Positions 17,248 to 26,900 of a stretch of DNA of 64,000 bases are shown here, one piece after another; position 1 is the stretch's first letter; each line of letters begins with the position of its first letter. This DNA comes from Tetramitus jugosus. Lineage: Eukaryota > Heterolobosea > Eutetramitea > Acrasida > Vahlkampfiidae. Below the pieces are notes generated by a model. It saw only the letters and a program-made list of their open reading frames with translations, ran no database searches and was not told the DNA's origin. Location of the stretch: assembly GCA_937625935.1 (NCBI GenBank), contig OW569368.1, positions 1 through 64,000 of the forward strand, given 5' to 3'. The translations under genes were made by a program, and so were the position numbers.

Positions 17248-17551
17248 AGTCATTCAAATAAAACAAGACATTCAAGCTTGATTGTCATTGTTGAAACAGT
17301 GATTCCAACAAAAACCTTTCCCAACACAGAAAACGATTTCACACCATCTGAGGAAGGCCATTGAACCAAATTCTCTGATTGTAACCTTGGTTGGTGTTTG
17401 GAGGTTTGTTATCTCCCATGAATTGTGTAGAACGGAGATCGGGAAGTATTAGAGCTGAAAAGGCAGAGGCACTGTTATTGTGGCTGTACAGTTCCCCGAT
17501 CGCACCAACCGTTACTAATTTCGCAGTAATTTTGCAAGAAAACAAACGACG
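17248..17551. other. Intergenic
   Basis: Short gap with an AATAAA word (at about 17257) for the ADH transcript. No gene seen. Confidence 0.45.
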
Positions 17552-18094
17552 ATGGAGTACCTAAAACACAGCTTTTCGGATTATTTGGCAACAATCTCTA
17601 ATGATGTTAAAATCAATGTTCTTTGTAGTGTTCTTGTGTTCCCAAGAACTAGAAGTCTGCAGGACAAAGCTGTGAGCACTTGTCAAATAGATGAAACTGA
17701 CTTGTTAAAGACTAATAGAGGCTTGGAGATTAATTGGGGTGAATTGAAAAGAAAAGTAGCGATGGATGCTGAGCTTATTGGTATTGATGCTGTCAACGAT
17801 CTGACATGCATTCTGAATTTATTGCAGGAGGTGGAACCGACTTTGAAGTTAGCAGTCTTTGATGGTTTTGTAATCTACAGAGGAGGTATAGATCTGTTAC
17901 GAATTCAGATTGGTGATAGAAATGATTCAAGAAGTGCTTATGTGGAGATCAATGATTACCGTAGACAAATTAATATATTCTTCGTTAAACAAGAGCAACA
18001 ATTAACTCAACAATTCAGGGACTGGATGATGGTACTGATATTCCTAGCTATAATGATACACACTTGTGTATCTGGATATTCTTATTTCAAGTAG
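17552..18094 (+). CDS. Small protein with C-terminal membrane segment, unknown
   Basis: 180 residues from an ATG in a good context. The body is mixed alpha/beta with no motif I recognise (for example INWGELKRKVAMDAELIGID). The last about 20 residues form a hydrophobic helix (VLIFLAIMIHTCVSGY) with a short tail, so it may be tail-anchored. An AATAAA-type word (AATAAAGG) follows the stop within 15 bp, which supports a separate gene rather than part of the downstream pseudogene. Confidence 0.6.
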   Translation: MEYLKHSFSDYLATISNDVKINVLCSVLVFPRTRSLQDKAVSTCQIDETDLLKTNRGLEINWGELKRKVAMDAELIGIDAVNDLTCILNLLQEVEPTLKLAVFDGFVIYRGGIDLLRIQIGDRNDSRSAYVEINDYRRQINIFFVKQEQQLTQQFRDWMMVLIFLAIMIHTCVSGYSYFK

Positions 18095-18119
18095 ACTTAT
18101 AATAAAGGCTAAACGGCAA

Positions 18120-20520
18120 TACCCTTGGCATACTCCTACCACTCACAGACGATAACATCAATACCACATCTTCTACCAACAACACATGAACTAGTTTTTA
18201 TTCGTAATGATCTGGAGCAGAAGGCAGAAGAGGTGAAAAAGGGGACGATGGAGCAAATGGTTCTCGTGCTGGAGACGATGGAAAAGATGACAGGAATGGC
18301 AAAGATGGTCAAGATGGCAGAAGAAGATCAGATGGCAAGAATGGTCGAGATGGCGGTAATGCAAGACATATGCATTTGAGATTGGCCATGAACTCTCCTC
18401 AACAATTGTCCTTCACTGGGAGTTACAATGGAACACTTGAAATGAGTCACATGATGCCAGATAGCTGCATATAGTTGAATTCAAAGGGAGGTAAAGTGTG
18501 GTCGGTGTGGCATTTCAGGTGAGAATGGGTCTGTATGGTATGTAATCCTTGATCCAGTCACAAATCAACCTCTAGAACAATCTTATGCAAAGTTCAACCG
18601 CTCTGATTCTTCATACACGGTCAAAGGAGTGATAGATGATAGTGTATTTGAACCTGGAGAAAGAATTGTGATCAATGCAGTGGAAGTGACAAACAATGGT
18701 GGAATGGCTCTTCCAGCAAGTTTCTTTGGCTCTCTTCTAGACGTTCCTGAAGTCACACATGCTGGCCAACTTCATGAAACAGCCAAGGTCATTTCAACAA
18801 GCCAACTTGTCAGCTGCAACTTTGTGGACAGCATGATTGAGACATCTCTGAATGTTCAATATCCCATACAAATTTCAGTCATGAATGGAAATGAACAAAT
18901 GATTCATGGACAACGATCGATGTTTCAACTTCATATAAGAAACTTCTCGAGTCTTCCATATGGAAATATGTCTGGAAATGGGGATGTATCATGGAAAATC
19001 AATACAGACAGCGGATTAATTGTCACCGGATCACAAGAAGTTGGTCCACAGACAGGAGAGATTGACATACTTGCACCTGATGAATCATTTAATTGTAGTA
19101 TGGAAGTGACAGTGGATACTAATGTTGAATTATTTGAAGTGCTACCATGGAGTGTTGAACTCTACTTCAGAGGCTAGCACATGGAAATTGGTGAAAGAGT
19201 ACGAGAATCACTCCAAGCTATGTTCCAGTGCATTCCTCAAATCAACATTGTTTGATGTTTTATTTGTTTCCAACAAACATATTGTCAAACAAGAAGACTT
19301 TGAACTCAGAATATTCGAGAGATTGGGTCTTAGAACTAATTTTTGGGTTTGTGAGCAATACAATAGGTTCAGCATTGATCAGTCCACAGGTAATAGTCAT
19401 CCAGTGTCTTGGAAGAACGAATACAATGGAAAAGTTTTTGTCATGCTTCTTTCTCGTCCTGATGAATTGATGCAACTGCTGACACCGAGTGATTCATGAG
19501 TTTTTTCATTGGAGACAACCTTGAAGCACCAACTGTAGTGGTTCGTAGTAATCATCCCTATTTATCTCACAGTTGTATGAATCAATATCAGAGAAGCCAG
19601 TTGACCTCAAACACTTGTCCAGAGACTTTTTGTTGAGTGCACCATCTCGTGTATCATTTGAGGCAAAACTGAGATCATATGGTGCCAACAAGAGGAGCCA
19701 AGATACTGCAGCTCTTTTTTCTTTGGCGAATTCTGAGTGCAATCCCGTTCAATTGGACAGTTTATTGGGTACAAGATGGCAACTTGGAACTGCCAGTGTC
19801 AAAGAAATACCGATCGATTGTACCCACAAGTTCTATAACGTTCCTCAAGAAGCACACTTATCTAATGATAATTTTAATGCACATGAGATGAACCAATTCC
19901 CACTATCCAGATTTGGAGCCACATTACATGCTATGATTTTTTCTCTGAGTATTCCCGCCAAACTTAAGCTCATTCATTCTGGAGGCGGTTTGGCAAAGAC
20001 AGAGAACTGAACCTTCTCTGGTATCAACAGGGAGTTCTCCATTTTAGAGCTTGTTGTTTATGCACAAAACAAGGATCTTCAAATTCAACTGTTTCACGCA
20101 TTTATCAAGAGACAGACTCGAATTGAAACACTCATATCACAACTGAGTTCTAATCCTGCCTATTTGACTCCTGAAATGGCTACCATTGTTATGAACTTGA
20201 AAAAAGACACTCAGGTTGAATCAGTCAACATCTTCAGCAACATGTTCCATGCAGTGCAATACTATAAAACAAAGAGAACGATGTTGGAGTGCTTATTCTC
20301 GCAGTCTTTGGGATCCTCTACTGTTCAAAGTATCGTACAGAAGGCCAAAGAAGAAGCTGAAAAATCTCTTAGCGAATTTGCTAACTATGACTTGGAACGT
20401 CCTCTTTTGTTGAATGAGCAGAGAAAAGCAGAAATTCCAGTTCCTTTCGCTGGGCAAATCTGGACTGTATGTGATGGAATCATCAACTTATTTTCTTGTC
20501 TCAGAGCAGAGGAGTAGAGG
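18120..20520 (+). pseudogene. Broken large collagen-like / FEPGE-domain protein gene
   Basis: Protein-like sequence spans about 2.4 kb but changes frame repeatedly. At 18215-18360 one frame encodes Gly-X-Y repeats (GEKGDDGANGSRAGDDGKD). Another, about 18530-19177, reads WYVILDPVTNQPLEQSY and then DDSVFEPGERIVINAVEVTN, the conserved core of large protist/fungal Gly-rich proteins. The next block (about 19180-19497) reads KSTLFDVLFVSNKHIVKQED and SWKNEYNGKVFVML in a different frame. FFIGDNLEAPTVVVRSN (19503 on) and a block from 19573 follow in further frames. The last block is crossed by one TGA at 20008-20010 and continues in frame to the TAG at 20517. At least four frame changes plus a nonsense codon cannot be explained by simple introns, so I call it a decayed gene. 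The intact relative would be a giant intracellular or surface protein of unknown function. Confidence 0.7.
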
Positions 20521-20782
20521 CGAGTTGTTATCAATACAACTCAACTTGAATTATTTCAAATAGCGTAAAAGCAACAGAGATGACTTTTCTCATTTCGTCC
20601 ATTGGTCCACTGGAAAAGTGAAACGATCATGATTCTTCAAAGTTTCAACGTTTCTGGAATTGAATTTATAAGAAGAAAGGAGAGGTTTTATTTCTTGATA
20701 AACAGACGAACTAATTTGAGTGCAAGTTCTTGTCTATCAATCCATGCTTTACAACAGCATTCCTCGCCTCGATTATAGCTTC

Positions 20783-22021
20783 TTAACCGTGAGTACCGTC
20801 ATCAAACATCTTGTACATTCCTCCAGTGGCATCAGCGATACCTCTCATAAAGATGGTGGCATTCTTCTTCTGAGCTGCAGTTTCACTCTCCTTATTTTTT
20901 GCCAAGTAGTGGCCAAGGGTGAAAGCGACAGTGTTGACAACAACTGGGGTTTGTCTTTGTTTGTTCCATTGAGCAATTTCAGCCTTCATTCTGGCCAAAT
21001 CAGTAATTCCACCATTTGGTTGACCATCACTCAACAAGTAGATTGCCTTCAAGTTGGCTGTTCCCTTTTGGAAAGCAGCTTTGAGAGCATCACTAATATT
21101 GGTACCAGTCCATCTAGTTTCAAGAGCCTTGACATAAGCAAGAGCCTTTTCAACGTTTTCTGGTGTGGCTTGAACTGGAGCATTGGCCCAAATCTTAACG
21201 TCACCAGAGAAGTGATAGATGTTGAACAATTGGTTTGGTTGCAATCCAGCAATCAAAGAAACGAGTTGTTCCTTCACATAGGTGATTCTATCAAGTTGAG
21301 TTCCATCTGGCTTCTTGAAAACAACTTCCATACTTCCAGAAACATCAATGACGATGGCGACTTCAGGTTCATCAACAGATCCGAAGATGCAGTTTCTTCC
21401 CTTGGCGTTCAACAAAATTTGCTCGGCTTGTGCCTTGTCAGCTGGAGAGGTGAACAAATCAATCAGAGCTTGCTTGTTATCAACAAGTTCATAAATAGTG
21501 TTCTTCAATGATTCCAACAACTTCAACTTTTCAGAAGAAGAAGCCAACTTGGACAACAATTGGACTGCTTCAGAGATGTAGATACCAGAGATCTTTGGTC
21601 TCAACATGTCAATGACAGCAGATTGAACAAAGACAAACTCAGAGAATTGAGGAATGATCTTCAATGCTTGAGCACCAGTGAAACTCAAAGAATCAAGGTT
21701 GATGAAGTTGTTCAATGCTCTCAATTGACCATCCAAGCACTTTTCAGTTTGGATAGAAGCAATCAACTGGTTGATATCTTCATCAGTCTTGGTGTCCTTT
21801 TGAGGAGGGCACCAGTTGTCAGCCTTTGGAGATGATTCAATCATAGCATCAGACAGAGTGTTCAACTCCTTCTTCAACTTGTGAATTCTGTTTTTCAAGT
21901 GGTTGTTGAATCGACGAGAGCGTTCAATCTGAGCCACAAGTGGAGATCTTGCCTCAGTGGAGCTCAACAGAGCAAACAGTGCAACCAAGCACAATGCCAA
22001 AATAATAACCTTCTTCATCAT
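20783..22021 (-). CDS. Secreted von Willebrand factor A domain protein
   Basis: 412 residues from the ATG at 22021 (MMKKVIILALCLVALFALL is a signal peptide; an upstream extension in the frame is not used). Residues about 25-200 are helical, with a KNRIHKLKKELNTL coiled-coil-like start and Cys in WCPPQKD and TEKCLDGQ. Residues about 220-405 form a vWA fold: VAIVIDVSGSM (MIDAS DxSxS), TRWTGTNIS (MIDAS Thr) and IYLLSDGQPNGG (MIDAS Asp). The metal site is therefore complete and the protein should bind a ligand through Mg2+. There is no membrane anchor, so it is secreted or luminal. It converges with the broken collagen-like gene. Confidence 0.88.
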   Translation of the reverse strand: MMKKVIILALCLVALFALLSSTEARSPLVAQIERSRRFNNHLKNRIHKLKKELNTLSDAMIESSPKADNWCPPQKDTKTDEDINQLIASIQTEKCLDGQLRALNNFINLDSLSFTGAQALKIIPQFSEFVFVQSAVIDMLRPKISGIYISEAVQLLSKLASSSEKLKLLESLKNTIYELVDNKQALIDLFTSPADKAQAEQILLNAKGRNCIFGSVDEPEVAIVIDVSGSMEVVFKKPDGTQLDRITYVKEQLVSLIAGLQPNQLFNIYHFSGDVKIWANAPVQATPENVEKALAYVKALETRWTGTNISDALKAAFQKGTANLKAIYLLSDGQPNGGITDLARMKAEIAQWNKQRQTPVVVNTVAFTLGHYLAKNKESETAAQKKNATIFMRGIADATGGMYKMFDDGTHG

Positions 22022-22331
22022 AGTGCATAGTAACAAATTGTGAATGTTGTTGTAAAATAATGTGTTGGGGAGAAGAATTTCACCCCAGTTAAATAGTTTC
22101 ACCATGGGGACCCTATTCCCACCCTCTGCAGAAAAATGAGAATGTTTTATATCACAGGGGAGATTTCCATGTTAGAATCAACATTCTCGGTTGATTTGTT
22201 CCATCTCTTAAGTTTCATCTGTTTTCAAAGATATTGGGTCCCACTATATTTTTCCATTTAGAAGCTTTGACCAAATTGAGAGTTCAACAGTGAAAACTAA
22301 TGATCCTCAATTCTCAATGGTTCCTGCTCTG
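22022..22331. other. Upstream region of vWA gene
   Basis: No gene seen. It should contain the promoter of the minus-strand vWA gene. Confidence 0.4.
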
Positions 22332-22466
22332 CTAGTCCCAAAGCCTACTATATTCACCTCTTAGCTCCAACAACTCCTCATGAGTACCTCTCTCTACGAT
22401 CATCACAATCAACCTGTCGCGAAAACAATCGTTGTCTTTCCTTTGAATGCCTCGCGTAACTTGTGT
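22332..22466 (-). pseudogene. ABC transporter C-terminal remnant (ABCB-like)
   Basis: Reading leftward, one frame gives HKLREAFKGKTTIVFATG and the next frame gives RLIVMIVERGTHEELLELRG and EYSRLWD before TAG at 22334-22332. Together these match the end of an ABCB-type ATPase domain (Lxx(A)xxGKTTIVxAHRLS...IVERGTHEELLxxxGxYxxLW). About a dozen residues including the H-loop His are missing at the junction, and the frame shifts there. Walker A, signature and Walker B were not found upstream. A gene relic. Confidence 0.7.
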
Positions 22467-22544
22467 TCGGGGAAAAGGAATTGAATCGAACTGTAAAACA
22501 GCCGCTGAGAAGTTACGATTTTTCCAAGACACACAAGCAACAAA

Positions 22545-23808
22545 ATGAGAAACATTAGAGAGTTTTTGGATATTGTGTGTGGAAACGTACAAAGAAAAGA
22601 AAACATTGTTCTATCTAGTGAAGTTCCTCCTTCAGAGTTGGAGAACATCTGCCATGATGTTTTCTTGATCACAGACGATTTTGTCGATGATCTATCAAGG
22701 GCTCAAATATCAACATATGCCAAAAAAGCAGAGATGGAAAATGAGGCAGCTTTATTGATTGCTCAGAAAGCAGTTCTCCGGGTTTACGACCACAAAACGA
22801 GTCTGTACAGTGGCACAGCGTTCTTCCTTGCACCAGGAATTATTGCAACCAATTGGCACGTTGTCTCAAAAGGGGAAACTCCATTATACTTCTCAAATAA
22901 CTCTTTTCTACCATACCAGAACTTTTTCGGTTTAATTAAGAGGGGGCTAACAGATGATAACCTGTGCAAAGAAAAAAAGGTAATAGCTTCTGGTTCCACC
23001 ATGGCTAACGACCATCAGGTGGAAGAAGTAATATCTGGAAAACCTCGAGTTGATCCTATTCTCGGTCTAACCGGTGATTTTGACCTTTTTGACTTCGCGT
23101 TAATTGATGTCGATCATCCGAAAATGCCAAAGGTGTTGCTCATCCCTTCTCCACAAGTCGTACAACCTGATAGTAGGATTGCTACTGTAAACTATCCTGG
23201 ATCAGAAGAGTTAAATGACACACTCCTGAAAAAACATACCCCAGCAGATTACTACAAGTACTTGCCTTCTTTCTCATACTTGGGGCGAATATTTCATAAA
23301 TTTGGCAGAAAATGTTAGCTTTGGTAAGACTTTAAGACCATATGGCCCGATAGGCAATCAGTGGAGAGAGATCTCAAACTACACAGCCGATTTGAACCAG
23401 TACGTAATCGTCAGTGATGAAACTGTGATGTTTGGAAGTTCAGGGGCACCAGTCATTTCACTTGAAAACTGCAAAAGTCACACAGTCTTGGATAAAGAGG
23501 GACAAGAGTGGGCTCTTGTTGAATTTGTTGGTATCCACGCTGGAGGCGAATACATCGACTGTCTTGATTGCTTTTGTCAAACCTCTCGATTGGATGGTTA
23601 TTTTTTATGGACAGAATGTACAGAATGCCAACAAGACCCTTCAAGAAAGAAAACCCATCTAACCTATAATCACAGTATTTCTGTTCATCACCCAGATTTT
23701 GTCAGGTACTACAAACGCTTTGTCGTTCCTGCCCTGCAGCAATTGTTTGCAGGAACACCAAGTTGTATTGAAGACTATCTCAACCTCCATAAAGCCACAG
23801 CATTCTAA
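22545..23808 (+). CDS. Trypsin-like serine protease (one intron)
   Basis: The first frame (ATG at 22545) carries GTAFFLAPGIIATNWHVV (catalytic His), a protected acidic stretch TGDFDLFDFALIDVD (catalytic Asp candidate) and ends out of frame near 23318. The second carries VMFGSSGAPVISLEN, the GxSGxP serine motif with an extra Ser, and FVGIHAGGE. A 61-nt intron at 23258-23318 (GTACTT...TGTTAG) joins them in phase (DYYN|FGKTLRPYG) and gives 400 residues. Without it, a one-base frameshift at the GGGG near 23282-23285 would be needed. No signal peptide; the N-terminal about 80 residues are helical. Probably an intracellular HtrA/S1-like peptidase. The intron is inferred. Confidence 0.75.
23258..23318 (+). 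other. Inferred 61-nt intron in protease gene
   Basis: GT at 23258 and AG at 23317-23318 restore one frame across the two halves of the protease. The donor, GTACTT, is weaker than most in this window (GTAAGT, GTATGT, GTACGT). Confidence 0.5.
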
Positions 23809-23903
23809 TTTGTGAGTGGAAGAACAGCCAAAAATCATTTGCTTTCGGGAGAATTTTGCTGGTGACAGCGCCGAAAACAACATTGACATCACAACAATAA
23901 AAG

Positions 23904-26900
23904 ATGATTGGGGGACGAACCAGGACCAATAGAGCCAACACCACGAATACTGCTGTGAGTGGATCTCCAACCAACAACACAGATACTGCTTCATCATCAT
24001 CACCATCACCACCTTCATCATTCACTGAAAACACTCTGAGGAGACTCAAAGGACTCAATAAAAAGAATAACAGCAACAATGGCAACAATGACAATACTGC
24101 TAGTAGCGCAGCGCAGAGTAATAGTAGCAATAATCGATTGAGTGCTTTATTTCATGGAAAACCCTTGATGTTTCAAAGGTCAACAACTACAACCGCCAAT
24201 TCCACTACTGCTACTACCGCTACTACTACTACTAACTCTACTCATCATCGTCAAGAAGAAGAAGAATCAGCCGACATGTATGACATTGACTCGTACGACA
24301 GTGATGCCAAAGAAGATGCACCAAGTAACAAAAAAGCTCACATTGACAGTGACAGTGATGATAGTGAGAATGACAGTTACAGTAGTAGCGATGAGATGAG
24401 CGAAGATGAGAACAATGTGGTTGAATATGAGGAAAATCAAGGAGGACTGATGATCAACACGAATAATGATGCTAATAGTAGTAATAATAGTAATGATTCA
24501 ATCATTGTACAACAACAGGCTCATGATGACAACGATACTGGTGGGTCACATGTTGGCGATATTGTGGAAGACAATCATCAAAGTACTCCTGATGAAACAC
24601 TATTGAAAAACAGTAACAAGGATCATTCATCAAAGAAAAGTCCATCAACAAGAGAAAACAATAGGAGACACAAGAGAGAAGCGAGTAGATCATTCTCTGC
24701 AGAGGATGAAGTATTGACAAACAATAGTCATGACCCAAATGACACTCATGACAATGATGATGATCAAACGAATGCAACCAACACAAGTCAGAAACATCAG
24801 GATGATGAAGAGCAAGGAGATGACGAATGGAAACAATTTCAAACAATATCTCAATTTTTTGCCAATAATTTGAGGAGCAAGAGCGTGACAAGGCAAATGA
24901 ATGAATATGAACGATATCCAAGCTCGAACAATGTAAATACAGTTGGTGGTGATATGTGGTCACAAACTCCTGTACGGTCATCTGAAATGAATAATGACAA
25001 ATTGAGTCATGTGTCATTATGTAAAGATATGGCTCGCTTACAACCGATCATACATCAATTGTTGATACTATTGCCAAGTCAGACCAATAGTAATGATAGC
25101 AAGCAAAGAAGAGAAGAGACTCTCCAATTTTCATGCTATTCAATGATGAGTCAACCGCTTCAACAACATCAACAATTAATTATTATTGCGCTGACTAACT
25201 TGCGACTTTTCGTGTTGGATGCATATGATACACATAACATTATTCATCAAGCTCCTTTGAGAGATTTGATATGCATTACACAGTGTACTCACCAACCATC
25301 TATTATCTCTATTCAATATCCTAATGATAAGAGTTCACTTTGCCACATTCTGATTCAATTTATTGATCATAACAATAACACTAACGTACCGAAAATATAC
25401 GGTGGGAAAACTGAGGAATCACCAACACCATTAATTACTTTGAAGTATGACTTTTTAGATCGAGTCAATTACTGGTATCATGTAGTCTATGATAATTCTA
25501 AATTGCTTCGAATGGAAACTGTTTTAAATGAGCAGGAACTCAAACAAAGAGAACATGGTGAGAAGAATCAAACATGTGTATTGCAATTTCATCATCAGTA
25601 CGCCATAGAGTCCAGTTGCCAAATTCATCAATCAGCACCTCTGTGCAATTTGCTCAGTGGATTCGGTGATGAATATGTATTATTATCCTGTGTAATTCAA
25701 ACTTATCATCAGGGAAAGCATTCGTCCGAAATGACACAATCAAGACATGTCAACGATAATGACACATTTATTAATGAAGATGACCAACCTGTTGATGATG
25801 AGTCCTATCAGGAGAAATCTACCAAGAATTCAATGAAGAAACAACAGCACTGGAAGAAACGTTACTTGATATTGACTGATCATGCCCTCTATATCTTTAA
25901 GAATATATCATCTGTACCAACATCAATATCTCAGTGCTATCATACGATGGTAAAGAGAAGAATACCTATGGAGGAATTGGGTGATTTAATCCGCTTCAAT
26001 AATCAACATCGACTTCTACTAATACGGGTTCCCGTGGATGAATACGATGTTTTGTTGAAGGCACATTGTCCCTCGATTATTGACCGATTATGTCACAATC
26101 TTCAATTATTGTTCTTCCCATCATCAAACGAACAACAACATGGAGAAGAAAATTTGGTCCAATATTTTGATTCATTGAATCAGGTTCTGAGATTTGCTCT
26201 GTTGGGCAAGACCAAGACCCACATTCAACGAAACAACCTTCTTAAAGAATACTCCAGTGTGATTCAATTATTGAGAACAGCCATCACTCAGCATGATGCA
26301 ATTACAATGAAGGCAATGATTCAATACGCCAATATTATCGAGGAACATAGCGCATCTAACAACAATAACTCATTCAAGATTACGGATACTCAAGTAGCTA
26401 TCAAGCAGACAGCACTGAAAGAGATCATGAAAATCAAAGATCAGGAAAAGTTGAAGGAAGAATACTCGAAAGCACTACAAAATGCAAACATTGAAGCAAT
26501 AGAGGAATGCTCAAAGCGTATTAGTCAGCTAAAGCTCGTTTATGAACCGCTAAAATCATTCCTGAAACAATCTCTTGATCACAAGAATCAACTCATCAAG
26601 AGAGCAGAATTGTTGGAGCACTTAAGAAAACTAATCACATCTGATGATGCAGATCAAAATGAAATTGAAACAGTATTCAAAGAAACGTTTTCGTCTATGT
26701 CAAGCTCATCACCATCAGTACTACAGGTGAAAGAGATCGAGCAGTACCAATCATTTAAAAAGATGCACGAGCTCCATGTTCAAAGACGATGCATGTTAAA
26801 AAGATTAGAGGAGGCAAAACAAAATCATGATGCAGATCGTTTGTTGACCATTGTTGAGTGTATAAAATATATGGATCAGAATATCAACAGTTTGTCACCA

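Noticed and set aside
20720-21511. 263-codon ORF antisense to the vWA gene
   Set aside because: A shadow: the minus strand carries the intact MIDAS motifs and a signal peptide.
24502-25017. 171-codon minus-strand ORF inside the RUN gene
   Set aside because: His/Ser/Cys-rich antisense of an Asn/Asp/Ser low-complexity region; no independent support.
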